In this document: positions 1 to 8,479 of the stretch, one piece after another
How the letters are laid out: every line of letters starts with the position of its first letter
Numbering within the stretch: the stretch's first letter is position 1
Source: Galbibacter sp. BG1
GTDB taxonomy: Bacteria; Bacteroidota; Bacteroidia; Flavobacteriales; Flavobacteriaceae
Reading direction: 5' to 3'
DNA: 64,000 bases
Assembly (NCBI RefSeq): GCF_013391805.1
Contig: NZ_CP058364.1
Coordinates: forward strand, 1,178,501 to 1,242,500
The notes under the pieces: model-generated
The model's input: the letters and a program-made list of their open reading frames with translations, nothing else
Told to the model about the DNA's origin: nothing
The model's database searches: none
Program-made: the position numbers and the translations under genes

Positions 1-71
1 CATATGCGGGAAGTGGTTGCCACTTCGATAGCTTTTTAAAGCTTACATAAAGTGCTTTTTAAAAATGTACA

Positions 72-806
72 TCAATCTTCTTCCAAGGTTTGAGAGAGGT
101 ATTGAAGATAGCTTTGCCTTAAAATAAGTTCGACTTTTTTAGAGTCTTCTATCGTATAGATTTTTTCATTGTGATCTGCCACAAAATAGGCGAAAGTACC
201 AATCTCGTTGGGAGGTACATTAAGCTCTTTTAGTATAAATTCCTTGTAGTTGTTTTCTAAAAAACTAACATCGAAAGAGGTTGTTTCTCCCTTAAGCCGT
301 TTTTTAAGTTTTTTAGTTCGGCCACTAATGGCGTTTAAAATAGGGTCTAGGCTTAAAGACAAACCACTGCCCGGATAATACATTTTTGTAGCCGCCTTTA
401 AGCGTCTTTCGGCAGGGGTATGTACTTTCGGCACATAATCGGTAAACGTTCCATAGGATAGTTTTTGGCCTGTTAGCACCACTTCTTCCAGTTGGATTAC
501 TTCTTTATCAATATTTACTTCTACGACTCCTTTATTGAATTCCTCTGAAGTAACCATCATATAAAAATTGTCAAATTCATTGGAAGAAACTAAGAGCTCG
601 TCTCCAACCATTACATTAATTAAATAATAGTTTCCTTGCATCCAACCTTCTTTGCTGTTGGCAAAATTAATAATGGAATAATTTTTAAAAATAACGTCTT
701 CTTGAAAAATCAATACTTTTAATTGCTTCTCTTGTTGGGCAAACATAGTGTTATATCCTAAAAGACATAGCAGGATAGAAGTAATATGGTATTGTATGTT
801 TTTCAA
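72..806 (-). CDS. Secreted hypothetical protein, CarboxypepD-reg-like (paralogue A)
   Basis: I recognise no characterised function. The 244-aa product begins with a signal peptide ending near AQQ (residue ~25), so it is probably periplasmic or outer-membrane associated. The N-terminal half resembles the carboxypeptidase-regulatory-like beta-sandwich found in Bacteroidota surface proteins, with the phrase IQLEEVVLTG that in SusC/TonB-linked proteins closes this domain. The C-terminal half is a conserved alpha-helical region (YGTFTDYVPKVHTPAERRL). The start is a TTG at 804-806, chosen because the signal peptide begins there. It lies 11 bp downstream of a paralogue with the same architecture, so the two form a tandem duplication and probably one transcript. 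Confidence 0.7.
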   Translation of the reverse strand: MKNIQYHITSILLCLLGYNTMFAQQEKQLKVLIFQEDVIFKNYSIINFANSKEGWMQGNYYLINVMVGDELLVSSNEFDNFYMMVTSEEFNKGVVEVNIDKEVIQLEEVVLTGQKLSYGTFTDYVPKVHTPAERRLKAATKMYYPGSGLSLSLDPILNAISGRTKKLKKRLKGETTSFDVSFLENNYKEFILKELNVPPNEIGTFAYFVADHNEKIYTIEDSKKVELILRQSYLQYLSQTLEED

Positions 807-817
807 GTGGTATGGTT

Positions 818-1525
818 TTAATTTTCAGCTGGATCACTTACAAAATCAAAATAAGCTTTTCTGAGAAGGTATTCTACCCGTTTTCTATCTGCGACCTTAT
901 TAATTGCTTTGTATTTATCAGATACAAAATAACAAAATAGTCCGATATGCTCCCCTGGAACCTCAAGTTCATCCCTTATGTAATCTATGTAATTGTCCTC
1001 TAAAAATTCCACAATTAGACTTTTGGTTTCGGCTTTTACTAATTTTTTCAGGTTTTTGGTTCGACCAATAATCATATTGATGATGGGATCTAAAGACAGC
1101 CCAGAAGTAGCTGCATTTAAGCGTCGTTCAGCAGGCGTATGTGTTTTAGGGACATAATCTGTAAATGTTCCATAAGATAATTTCTTATCGGTTAAAACAA
1201 CTTCCTCCAATTGTATGATTCCGTCTTCCGTATAGACTACAATTTTACCGGTAAGAACATCTTCCGTAGTTATTATTTTATAGAAATTTTTAAATTCCGG
1301 GGATGCCATAAATATTTGGTCTCCTTCCGAAGCACTAATAACATGAAATCCGTTTTCGTAAACCCCCTCTGTCTTAGTAGTCAAATTAGCGATTCCAAAG
1401 TTTTCCACGGCCTTGTCATTTATATAAACAAAAACCTTGATGGGAGTAACTTCTTGGGATAATAAGCTATTCGCCGAGAAAAGTAAAAGGCTTAAAGCCA
1501 AAAGGTTGTTTTGTAGTTTTATCAC
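818..1525 (-). CDS. Secreted hypothetical protein, CarboxypepD-reg-like (paralogue B)
   Basis: This 235-aa protein is a paralogue of the next gene downstream. It has a signal peptide (cleavage near LLSQ), the same IQLEEVVLT closing motif, and the same YGTFTDYVPK-HTPAERRLNAAT stretch, but lacks the short YYPG insertion of its partner. Function is unknown. The family layout (secreted, carboxypeptidase-regulatory-like domain plus helical tail) suggests a cell-envelope role, which is an inference. The start is GTG (1523-1525), since the signal peptide begins there and the overlapping ATG is followed at once by a stop. It is the first gene of the two-gene unit. Confidence 0.7.
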   Translation of the reverse strand: MIKLQNNLLALSLLLFSANSLLSQEVTPIKVFVYINDKAVENFGIANLTTKTEGVYENGFHVISASEGDQIFMASPEFKNFYKIITTEDVLTGKIVVYTEDGIIQLEEVVLTDKKLSYGTFTDYVPKTHTPAERRLNAATSGLSLDPIINMIIGRTKNLKKLVKAETKSLIVEFLEDNYIDYIRDELEVPGEHIGLFCYFVSDKYKAINKVADRKRVEYLLRKAYFDFVSDPAEN

Positions 1526-1696
1526 ATGTAAAAAGTATTAGGCACAGCAATATATTTTATTTCCATAGCCTCACACACCTGTTTAACAGAAGTTTCACGA
1601 CAAATTGTGATAGCTTTTGTAGTCCTCCCTCAAAACTTAAGTAATTTTTAATAATTCTGTACCTTTATACTATTTGCCACTTAAACCATATAAAAA

Positions 1697-3427
1697 ATGC
1701 CCAAATCTTTTAAATTATGCTTAACTATGGCTGGTGCAGTTTCTGCGGGATCTTACACTGCCGGGGTGCTCGATTATTTAATAGAAACGTTATTGATATG
1801 GGAAGAAGCCAAAGAGAAAAATAGAGAATTGGGTGTCGGCCATCCAGATTACAACCATTCTGTCCCTATGCACGATGTGGAAATAGATGTTCTAAGCGGT
1901 GCTTCTGCGGGAGGTATTACCGGCACACTTACGTTGATGAGTTTGCTGAATAAAAATCACAAACCTGTAAATAGATTTAATCCGAAAGGAGAAGATAATT
2001 TATTTTACAAGTGTTGGGTTGAAATGGCCGACGATGAAAAAAGCGAAACTTTAGCTAAGCTTTTGGACACTTCAGATCTTTCTAAAAACAAAACCCCGGA
2101 ATCTTTGCTGAACAGCACGGCCATTGAAAGAATAGCCAATGAAGCCCTTAGATTAAACAATGCGGTGTATTATCCGCCCTATGTTTCTTCAAACTTAGAT
2201 CTTATTCTAACTACTACGAACTTACGTGGGCTCAATTTTAAAGTAGACTTTAGCGGCGGCAGTAAAACCAATTCTGCCAATATTATTACAAATCATGGAG
2301 GTTTTTTTAGGTACAAGGTTGAAAATCAATTATACCAGAGGGGCGTTCCCGAAGAAGAGAATGCTTTATTTTACGTGCTCGACCTTAAAGAAGAAGAAGA
2401 TATAAGCTATTTAAAAGATGCCACCCTAAGTACCGCCGCATTCCCTATCGGACTAAAATCTAGGGAAATAGAAATTTCTAAAAAATATATAGAACGCTAC
2501 CCTACTTATTTATTTGGAAGGCGAAAAGGCATAACCCCCCTAATTCTAGATAACGAAGAAAGTTACAAGTTTAATTCTATAGATGGCGGACTCATAAATA
2601 ACGAGCCTTATGGAATAGGAATTAAAGTGTTGAATGAAAAGAATGCCGACCTAAAAGAGAGTGATAACTACGCCGTAGTGATGGTAGATCCTTTTCCCAA
2701 CCAAGACAACGATCCTTCGCTGTTTAATCCAGACAGAAACATTTGGAGTATTGCCAAAGGCATGTTTAAGGCTTTGCGTAACCAAGTAATGTTTAATCAA
2801 GATGGCATTTTCGATGCACTTTCTTTAAGCGACCGTACCAAATTTCTGGTAGCACCCAGTAGAAAAACAATGGTAAATGGAAAAGCAATAAGGGAACAGC
2901 ACCATTTAGCGTCCTCCCCCTTAAGCGGTTTTGCCGGATTTATGGACAAGCGTCTAAGAAAACATGACTTTGAATTGGGCAGAAAAAATTGCCAAGATTT
3001 TTTACGGTACCATTTCTCGGTAGAAGAAAAAAATATAGAAAAACGATTGGGTATTAAATTGCCCCAGCAAGCTATTGACAGGTTCTACTTTTCTGAACCA
3101 TCGGAAGATAAAAGCGGATCGATACTTTTCCCCATTATCCCAGATATGAAAACCTTAAAAGCTTTTTCTGGAGAATTTGATTTGGAAGGCTATGGTACAG
3201 ATGCTGTGCTTACCTACCCAAATTATCCAAAAGTGAGCTTAAGTAGCTTTGAAAAACAATATAAATCAATCTTAAAAAAGAGAATCCGTTTCTTGGTGCG
3301 CAGTATTTCAGGAAGTTCCTTATTGAGTTTCGGTTTTCGTTTGTTCTACCAAAGAAAAACATACGAACTGGTGCTTAATACCATACGCAAAAGTTTACAT
3401 GAAGCCAGTGTATTGGAAAAAGAGTGA
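1697..3427 (+). CDS. Patatin-like phospholipase family protein
   Basis: Predicted serine acyl hydrolase of the patatin family, which cleaves acyl chains from phospholipids using a Ser-Asp dyad. The glycine-rich oxyanion segment is near residues 13-23 (AGAVSAGSYTAG). The nucleophile elbow GASAGG places the serine at residue 70, and the DGG motif gives the catalytic Asp near residue 296. At 576 aa it is longer than minimal patatins; the C-terminal ~200 residues are outside the catalytic core. No signal peptide is seen, so it is probably cytoplasmic or peripheral to the membrane. It converges with the next gene, leaving 15 bp between stops. The substrate cannot be read from sequence. Confidence 0.88.
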   Translation: MPKSFKLCLTMAGAVSAGSYTAGVLDYLIETLLIWEEAKEKNRELGVGHPDYNHSVPMHDVEIDVLSGASAGGITGTLTLMSLLNKNHKPVNRFNPKGEDNLFYKCWVEMADDEKSETLAKLLDTSDLSKNKTPESLLNSTAIERIANEALRLNNAVYYPPYVSSNLDLILTTTNLRGLNFKVDFSGGSKTNSANIITNHGGFFRYKVENQLYQRGVPEEENALFYVLDLKEEEDISYLKDATLSTAAFPIGLKSREIEISKKYIERYPTYLFGRRKGITPLILDNEESYKFNSIDGGLINNEPYGIGIKVLNEKNADLKESDNYAVVMVDPFPNQDNDPSLFNPDRNIWSIAKGMFKALRNQVMFNQDGIFDALSLSDRTKFLVAPSRKTMVNGKAIREQHHLASSPLSGFAGFMDKRLRKHDFELGRKNCQDFLRYHFSVEEKNIEKRLGIKLPQQAIDRFYFSEPSEDKSGSILFPIIPDMKTLKAFSGEFDLEGYGTDAVLTYPNYPKVSLSSFEKQYKSILKKRIRFLVRSISGSSLLSFGFRLFYQRKTYELVLNTIRKSLHEASVLEKE

Positions 3428-3442
3428 CGAAATAAAAATGTA

Positions 3443-3829
3443 TTAAACGGAAGAATTTACAAACATCATAGCTTCTTCCATCTGGGAAATATCGAAGTAG
3501 CGTTCATAACGCCCTTTGGAAGCCCGTTGAAAAAACAAGTTATCCAGAGGAACGAGCGATTTTACAATATTGGAATGTGCCACAATTGCCAAGTGCCCCA
3601 TTTTTTTATAGTTTCGAAGTGACCATAAAATGTCTTCAAAAAAGGCTTTTGTACTACTTTTGGATATTTTGGCCTCATCCAACTTTATTAAAACATTTAC
3701 TTGAGCGAAACCTTGGTCCAGTTTAGCCTCAAAAAGTTTCTCAAGAGTCTTTTCATCTTCCTTAGTAAAGCCATCGTAGACTTCAACGGCCAAGACATTG
3801 TTATCGAATGTTTTAAGTTGAGAAATCAT
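3443..3829 (-). CDS. SpoIIAA-like / STAS-fold protein
   Basis: A ~128-aa soluble protein resembling the SpoIIAA-like (STAS/SEC14-type) family: a hydrophobic strand (VNVLIKLD), a helical region around FFEDILWSLRNYKK, a strand-turn HLAIVAHS, and a C-terminal FDISQMEEAMMFV helix. These proteins are small alpha/beta domains, mostly of unknown function in Bacteroidota. I use the internal ATG at 3827-3829 (MISQLK...) because the ten residues upstream (MLNFNKRSNI) do not fit the family start. It stands alone, convergent with the patatin gene. Confidence 0.65.
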   Translation of the reverse strand: MISQLKTFDNNVLAVEVYDGFTKEDEKTLEKLFEAKLDQGFAQVNVLIKLDEAKISKSSTKAFFEDILWSLRNYKKMGHLAIVAHSNIVKSLVPLDNLFFQRASKGRYERYFDISQMEEAMMFVNSSV

Positions 3830-3941
3830 AATATTGCTTCTTTTATTAAAGTTAAGCATATAAACGATGTATAAATTCTAAATTAACACTATTTAACTAC
3901 CTGATAATTGGATATTTAGAATATATTATGTATACTACAGT

Positions 3942-4319
3942 ATGGTAAGTATAGACAAAGAAAATCATACCGACTTTTTAAGCAGATCGGTAAGTTATTT
4001 AGAGAATAGAGGTTTTAATAATATTAAAGCGGACCTTGAGGGTTATGAAACCCCAAAATCCTTTATCAAAAAAGGGAGTGATATTACTATTACACCCGAT
4101 ATTGTTGCTGATAAGAAAGGGATTAAACATTTTTTTGAAATCAGCGTGAAATCTGAAAAACCGCATTTGTTGAAATCGAAATGGATGTTCTTGGATGTGC
4201 TGAGTAAAATGAAATCGTACCGATTTAAAATCATCAGTACCAAGGGGCACTATAAGTTTACAAATACCATGCTTGACGATTTAAACATGGATAAAAAGAT
4301 GATCAAGATCAACTCTTGA
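3942..4319 (+). CDS. Hypothetical protein, possible PD-(D/E)XK-like fold
   Basis: A 125-aa cytoplasmic protein that I do not recognise by name. The central part reads TPDIVADKKGIKHFFEIS followed by VK, a PD-x(11)-E-x3-K arrangement reminiscent of restriction-endonuclease-like folds, but the canonical ExK spacing is absent, so this is only a hint. No signal peptide or membrane segment. Its last codons overlap the end of the convergent acetyltransferase gene by 11 bp, and the overlap forms a terminator-like hairpin. Confidence 0.6.
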   Translation: MVSIDKENHTDFLSRSVSYLENRGFNNIKADLEGYETPKSFIKKGSDITITPDIVADKKGIKHFFEISVKSEKPHLLKSKWMFLDVLSKMKSYRFKIISTKGHYKFTNTMLDDLNMDKKMIKINS

Positions 4320-4328
4320 TCATTTTTA
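4293..4328. terminator. Bidirectional hairpin inside the overlapping 3' ends
   Basis: Ten-bp arms at 4299-4308 and 4314-4323 (ATGATCAAGA / TCTTGATCAT) with a 5-nt loop, flanked by an A-run on the left and a T-run on the right, so it can act in both directions. It includes the last codons and stop codons of both convergent genes. Confidence 0.65.
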
Positions 4329-4755
4329 TGTGTGGGATCCCATCCTCTAAATAACCTTTCCCTTTTTGTATAAAACCGTGCGCTTCGTAGAACTTCTCCA
4401 AATAGCGTTGGGCTGAGATTTCTATGTTTTGTTTTCCATAGTTTACATGGGTAGCTTCAATAGATGCTCTCATCAATTCATGACCAAGACCATACTTTCG
4501 TTCACTCTTTCTCACCACAACCCTCCCAATACTTGGATTTTCAAAATAATCTCCAGCATTAAAAATGCGCGTATAGGCAACCAATTCGCCATCATGCTTT
4601 CCTAAAACATGTAACGCTTTATTGTCTTTTCCATCTATATCCTGGTAAACACAATTCTGTTCCACCACAAAAACTTCACTACGCAACTGTAAAATTTCAT
4701 AGAGTTCTTTTTTTGTGAGTTGGTCGAATGTTTTGGTATGTATTTCCAGTTTCAT
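4309..4755 (-). CDS. elaA: ElaA-family GNAT N-acetyltransferase
   Basis: A 148-aa GNAT-fold acetyltransferase of the ElaA family, expected to transfer an acetyl group from acetyl-CoA to an unidentified amine. Family landmarks are near the N terminus (LRSEVFVVEQNCVYQDIDG), the acetyl-CoA-binding stretch (IGRVVVRKSERKYGLGHELM) and the C-terminal EDGIPHIKM, all close to the E. coli ElaA pattern. I use the ATG at 4753-4755 rather than the upstream one at 4773, because the upstream codon overlaps the -7 promoter box at 4771-4778. Confidence 0.88.
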   Translation of the reverse strand: MKLEIHTKTFDQLTKKELYEILQLRSEVFVVEQNCVYQDIDGKDNKALHVLGKHDGELVAYTRIFNAGDYFENPSIGRVVVRKSERKYGLGHELMRASIEATHVNYGKQNIEISAQRYLEKFYEAHGFIQKGKGYLEDGIPHIKMIKS

Positions 4756-4770
4756 GTAATGTATTTGCCA

Positions 4771-4778
4771 CAAAGATA
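4771..4778 (-). promoter_or_regulatory. Bacteroidota -7 box for elaA
   Basis: TATCTTTG on the minus strand matches TAnnTTTG and lies 15 bp before the elaA ATG. It argues against the alternative upstream start. Confidence 0.6.
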
Positions 4779-4906
4779 AAAAGTCTGTTCAGAATTCGCT
4801 ACAATCCCATTGGTATTCACAAGCAACTCTTAGACTTTTATCTATTTATTTTGAGGATTTAATTTAAAACTTTAATTTTTCAGAGAAAACTTTCAAATAG
4901 GATATC

Positions 4907-5434
4907 ATGAGAATTAATATTGTATTTACCATTATCATATTTTTTACGATTTCAGCTATCAATGCACAAAGTAATTTTATGTTGCAAAGAATGGCTGATG
5001 ACGATCAAAACTCGAGAATTGGAGGCATCACGGATTGGGATCTTTTACGGAAACAAGATAGTATTCGGCGCATAAAAGTTCTTGAAATGATGAGGGACAA
5101 TAAACTGAACACCGCAAAAGATTATTACAACGCTGGAATTATATTTCATCACGGCAACGACACTATTTCTTCTGAAATGGTTGTTACTTGCTTTAAGAGG
5201 GCATTTTACAAAGATTCCACATTAAACAGATGGTGGTATGCGGCGGCAGTTGATAGAAATTTGATGAGAAAGGGAAAACCTCAAATTTACGGCACACAAC
5301 ACATTACAGTTAAAGATACATCAGGAAAAGCTGTTACCAGGCTCTATGATCTGGATACAACAAAAATAACGGATGAAGAACGAAGTTTACATTTTGTTCC
5401 GTCTTTAGCAGAGTTAAAAAAAGAACTAAAATAA
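4907..5434 (+). CDS. Secreted hypothetical protein (DUF6624-like)
   Basis: A 175-aa exported protein with a clear signal peptide (hydrophobic residues 4-18, cleavage after INA-Q). The mature part starts with MLQRMADDDQNSR and continues with a helical region (YYNAGIIFHHGND, CFKRAFYKDSTLNRWWYAAAVDR) and a conserved RKGKPQIYGTQ segment. This D-Q-x-R then GKPQ-YGTQ pattern matches proteins I know as DUF6624, but the assignment is from memory. Function unknown. Monocistronic, with a leader AATAGGATATC before the ATG. Confidence 0.65.
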   Translation: MRINIVFTIIIFFTISAINAQSNFMLQRMADDDQNSRIGGITDWDLLRKQDSIRRIKVLEMMRDNKLNTAKDYYNAGIIFHHGNDTISSEMVVTCFKRAFYKDSTLNRWWYAAAVDRNLMRKGKPQIYGTQHITVKDTSGKAVTRLYDLDTTKITDEERSLHFVPSLAELKKELK

Positions 5435-5485
5435 TTTATTTTAGGTAGTACCTAAGGTCATTCCAGAATCAATCAAGCAATTCAA

Positions 5486-7198
5486 TCAACCTTGTTTCGA
5501 CTCTTTGATGGCGTGATAACAAGCTCGGGCAGTTAACGCCATATAGGTTAGGGATGGATTTTGCGTGGCGGTAGAGGTCATACAAGCACCATCGGTAACA
5601 TATACATTTTTACAAGCATGCAACTGGTTCCATTTATTCAAAAGGGAAGTATTAGGATCGTGTCCCATACGTACTCCGCCCATCTCGTGTATGTCTAATC
5701 CCGGAGCTTTGTCTGGAATATCCACAGCTTGAATATTCTTAAATCCTGCAGCCTCAAACATCTCGGTAAATTCTGCAACATAATCTTTTATCATTTTTTC
5801 ATCATTCTCATCGTAACCCACATTTATTCGTAAGAGCGGAATTCCGTAATCGTCGTTTTTTTCGGGGTCTAACTTTAGCGTACTTTCCTCTTTTGGAATG
5901 GTTTCCCCCATCATATGAGACCCTACGCGCCAATTTCCATATTTCGGATTCAAGAGATTGTTTTTTAGTTCTTCCCCTATTCCATCGGACGGTTGGATTA
6001 TTTGCCTTGAAGCCCCAAAACCAGCGGCGTACCCCCTCAAGAAGTCTGTTTCTTGTTTTTCCACATTTCTAAACCGTGGAATGTAAGCAGCAGTTGGCCT
6101 TCTACCGGTGGTAATTTTATCTAAATTTCCTTCATATTCTGCATGAATACTAACCCTATAATTGTGAAAAGCGATATACTTCCCTAAAAGGCCATTATCA
6201 TTACCTAAACCATTCGGAAAACGGTTGGATTTTGAGTTCAGCAAAATCATATTCGTGTTAAAAGCACTGGCATTCACAAAAATGACTGGTGCATAGAACT
6301 CGGTGATTTCTTTTGTTTGAGCATCTATAACCCTTACCCCGGTAGCTTTTTCCTTCTTATCATCGTAAATTATGGAATGTACCACCGCATGGTGCTTCAT
6401 GGTGAGATTCCCTGTTTTTTGTGCCCAGGGAATTGTGCTAGAGTTACTGCTAAAATAACCTCCAAAAGGACAACCACGTCGGCATAAATCGCGTGTTTGA
6501 CACATTCCGCGCCCCTGTTCAATAAATATATCCTTGGTTTCAGTAATATGGGCACAGCGACCGTAGATTACATGACGCTGATTTTTATATTTTTCGGCGA
6601 CCACCTTTTTAAAATGTTCTTCGGTGCAATTAAGTCCCATCGATTTTAGAAATTCTCCATCCGGCAAAGTATCTAAGCCATCATATTCACCAGAAATACC
6701 AACAAACTTTTCTACATAACTGTACCAAGGAGCTATATCTTTATAACGAATAGGCCAATCTACTGCAAATCCATCACGGGCCGGCCCTTCGAAGTCGTAA
6801 TCGCTCATCCTTTGGGTTTGGCGTGCCCATAACAAAGATTTTCCACCCGTTTGATAGCCGCGAATCCAGTCAAAAGGTTTTTCTTGCACGTAGGGCTGCT
6901 CCTTATCCTTAGTAAAAAAATGATAGGAATCTTCATGAAAATTATAGCATTTTGCGGCAATTGGGTTTTCATTTTTTATGTTTTCGGGAACTACATTGGC
7001 ATGATCCAGCTCCCATGGCATTAAATTGGTAGTAGGATAGTTCTCCACATGCGTTACTTCCCTACCACGTTCCAACACCAAAGTTTTCAGTCCTTTTTCT
7101 GTAAATTCCTTTGCTGCCCAACCTCCGCTCATTCCAGAACCAATTACAATGGCGTCAAAAGTATTTTTTTTAGTGCTATCTATATTGAAATTAGGCAT
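5486..7198 (-). CDS. GMC family oxidoreductase
   Basis: FAD-dependent glucose-methanol-choline oxidoreductase, 570 aa, which should oxidise an alcohol or sugar carbon. The dinucleotide-binding GxGxxG (IGSGMSGG) sits at residues ~19-26, and the C terminus carries the GMC signature region (VYVTDGACMTSTATQNPSLT). A CRRGCPFGG stretch mid-protein is typical of the gluconate-2-dehydrogenase-type branch. Its partner, a subunit-3-type protein, is immediately upstream and overlaps it by 8 bp, so the two are translationally coupled and probably form one complex. No transport signal is seen on this subunit; it may be co-exported with its Tat-signal partner. The substrate is not identifiable. Confidence 0.9.
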   Translation of the reverse strand: MPNFNIDSTKKNTFDAIVIGSGMSGGWAAKEFTEKGLKTLVLERGREVTHVENYPTTNLMPWELDHANVVPENIKNENPIAAKCYNFHEDSYHFFTKDKEQPYVQEKPFDWIRGYQTGGKSLLWARQTQRMSDYDFEGPARDGFAVDWPIRYKDIAPWYSYVEKFVGISGEYDGLDTLPDGEFLKSMGLNCTEEHFKKVVAEKYKNQRHVIYGRCAHITETKDIFIEQGRGMCQTRDLCRRGCPFGGYFSSNSSTIPWAQKTGNLTMKHHAVVHSIIYDDKKEKATGVRVIDAQTKEITEFYAPVIFVNASAFNTNMILLNSKSNRFPNGLGNDNGLLGKYIAFHNYRVSIHAEYEGNLDKITTGRRPTAAYIPRFRNVEKQETDFLRGYAAGFGASRQIIQPSDGIGEELKNNLLNPKYGNWRVGSHMMGETIPKEESTLKLDPEKNDDYGIPLLRINVGYDENDEKMIKDYVAEFTEMFEAAGFKNIQAVDIPDKAPGLDIHEMGGVRMGHDPNTSLLNKWNQLHACKNVYVTDGACMTSTATQNPSLTYMALTARACYHAIKESKQG

Positions 7199-7748
7199 TG
7201 ATATTTATTTTTTCGTTAGGATCTATCGTCTTACACGTTTTATAAGAAAACGCACCGGGTATTAAATTGTAGGGCATTAGTTCCGTAAGGTAATACTCAC
7301 TGTTTTTATAGCCCCAAATTGCCGTGTGTTTGGTGGTATGGAGAAAATTGGAAAGGTCTTTGTCTAAAGTGTCATTATGCAACATACTTGTAAGTACGGT
7401 ATATTTTTCTTCGGAAGATAAATCCTCAAACTCATCTCCATTATTTTCTTTCACTGTTGGATTGAACAGTCGGAGTCCTTTTAAAAAAGAGTCTTGTTTT
7501 TCCTTTTCTGCACAATCATCCAACATTACCCAAACAAAGTTTTGAACTTTTAAAGAAACCCCTCCTTTTGTTTCCCCTTCCGGAAGAATAACCGCCACAA
7601 TCGCTTCTAAAAGCTCTTCTTCTTCAATGGTGACCTGAAGATTGTTTAGGGCGATGGGCGTACGTTTATCTAAAAAGTTACAGGAAGGCATGAGTATTAA
7701 TCCACCTGTGATAATCCCCAGGCTTTTTAGAACATTTCGTCTTTTCAT
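7191..7748 (-). CDS. Gluconate 2-dehydrogenase subunit 3 family protein
   Basis: A 185-aa protein starting MKRRNVLKSLGIITGG...PSC: a twin-arginine-like motif followed by a hydrophobic stretch and a lipobox-like cysteine near residue 23, suggesting a Tat-exported lipoprotein. The rest fits the gluconate 2-dehydrogenase subunit 3 family (helical, AIVAVILPEGE, then a C-terminal AIWGYKNSEYYLT). In such pairs the small subunit helps export and anchor the flavoprotein. It overlaps the downstream GMC gene by 8 bp. The downstream gene depends on its translation, by inference. Confidence 0.85.
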   Translation of the reverse strand: MKRRNVLKSLGIITGGLILMPSCNFLDKRTPIALNNLQVTIEEEELLEAIVAVILPEGETKGGVSLKVQNFVWVMLDDCAEKEKQDSFLKGLRLFNPTVKENNGDEFEDLSSEEKYTVLTSMLHNDTLDKDLSNFLHTTKHTAIWGYKNSEYYLTELMPYNLIPGAFSYKTCKTIDPNEKININA

Positions 7749-7893
7749 TGTCTTATCTTTATAAAATCATCCTAACGACACATTGGTCGATAAATATACC
7801 TCGCTGTATTGGATATGTTTTATTTGAAGATCTATTTTTTGTTAAAATGAAAAAATCCTGTAAGTATTTGAAATTATCTTTGAAGAGATAGCA

Positions 7894-7928
7894 TAAAAAA
7901 ATCCATCTCATTAAAGATGGATTTTTTT
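7894..7928. terminator. Rho-independent terminator after tRNA-Cys
   Basis: Perfect 8-bp stem (7901-7908 with 7915-7922) and 6-nt loop CATTAA, flanked by A- and T-runs. It follows the tRNA on the minus strand and could also stop plus-strand transcription. Confidence 0.8.
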
Positions 7929-7929
7929 G

Positions 7930-8000
7930 AGGCATCGAGCGGATTCGAACCGCTGTACAAGGTTTTGCAGACCTCTGCCTAGCCACTCGGCCACGATGCC
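7930..8000 (-). tRNA. tRNA-Cys (GCA)
   Basis: The minus strand folds into a 71-nt tRNA: acceptor GGCATCG pairs with CGATGCC, the anticodon loop is CTGCAAA with anticodon GCA, the T loop is GGTTCGAATCC, and the discriminator is U (position 7930), the expected tRNA-Cys identity base. No CCA is encoded in the genome sequence. Confidence 0.97.
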
Positions 8001-8013
8001 CTTTTGCGGAGGG

Positions 8014-8021
8014 CAAATGTA
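8014..8021 (-). promoter_or_regulatory. -7 box for tRNA-Cys
   Basis: TACATTTG on the minus strand matches TAnnTTTG and lies 13 bp before the tRNA 5' end. Confidence 0.55.
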
Positions 8022-8058
8022 ATAAAAATATTGCTCTTTATCCAAAAAGGTTTTTAAA

Positions 8059-8415
8059 TTATCTATTTAGGGTCATCTGTATGGTTACCTGCTCTACATT
8101 ACCACCTATAGGCGGATTGATTTTAGAAACTTCTACGGTTACTTCATTCGCAATTTCAATCTCCTTTAAGATTCGGTCGATAATTCTTTTTGCCACATGC
8201 TCCAACAATTTAGAGCGTATGGCCATTTCCTCTTTTACAATGCGGTTTATTTGCACATAATCTACCGTATCTTTTAATTGGTCACTTTCCGCAGAGGGTT
8301 GTAAATTGGCTTTTACCTCCACATCAACTCGGTAATCGCTACCTATTTTACCTTCCTCTACCAAACATCCATGGTAAGCATACACTTGAATATTGGTTAC
8401 TTTTATTATTCCCAA
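8059..8415 (-). CDS. folB: Dihydroneopterin aldolase
   Basis: FolB, 118 aa, the usual family length. It converts 7,8-dihydroneopterin to 6-hydroxymethyl-dihydropterin and glycolaldehyde in folate synthesis. The family features are the N-terminal AYHGCLVEEGKIG (normally hGv-eEe..G), the DYVQINRIVKE segment, LLEHVAKRIIDRIL, and the C-terminal KINPPIGGNVEQVTI. The start is TTG at 8413-8415, preceded by an AGGA five bases upstream, an unusually good Shine-Dalgarno for this phylum. A TACTTTTG -7 box lies at 8437-8444. It is a single gene, not linked to other folate genes here. Confidence 0.93.
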   Translation of the reverse strand: MGIIKVTNIQVYAYHGCLVEEGKIGSDYRVDVEVKANLQPSAESDQLKDTVDYVQINRIVKEEMAIRSKLLEHVAKRIIDRILKEIEIANEVTVEVSKINPPIGGNVEQVTIQMTLNR

Positions 8416-8436
8416 AATTGTCCTGTTTTATAATTA

Positions 8437-8444
8437 CAAAAGTA
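8437..8444 (-). promoter_or_regulatory. -7 box for folB
   Basis: TACTTTTG on the minus strand, 21 bp before the folB start codon, matches TAnnTTTG. Confidence 0.5.
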
Positions 8445-8479
8445 TAGTTTAATTGAATAAGACTAAAATGGGTTACCAG

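Noticed and set aside
10-26. GAAGTGG-TTG-CCACTTC hairpin at the left edge
   Set aside because: No T-run follows it in either direction and its context is outside the window, so it is not called as a terminator.
7759-8016. 85-codon open frame across the tRNA
   Set aside because: It runs through the tRNA-Cys gene and its terminator; no protein-like features.
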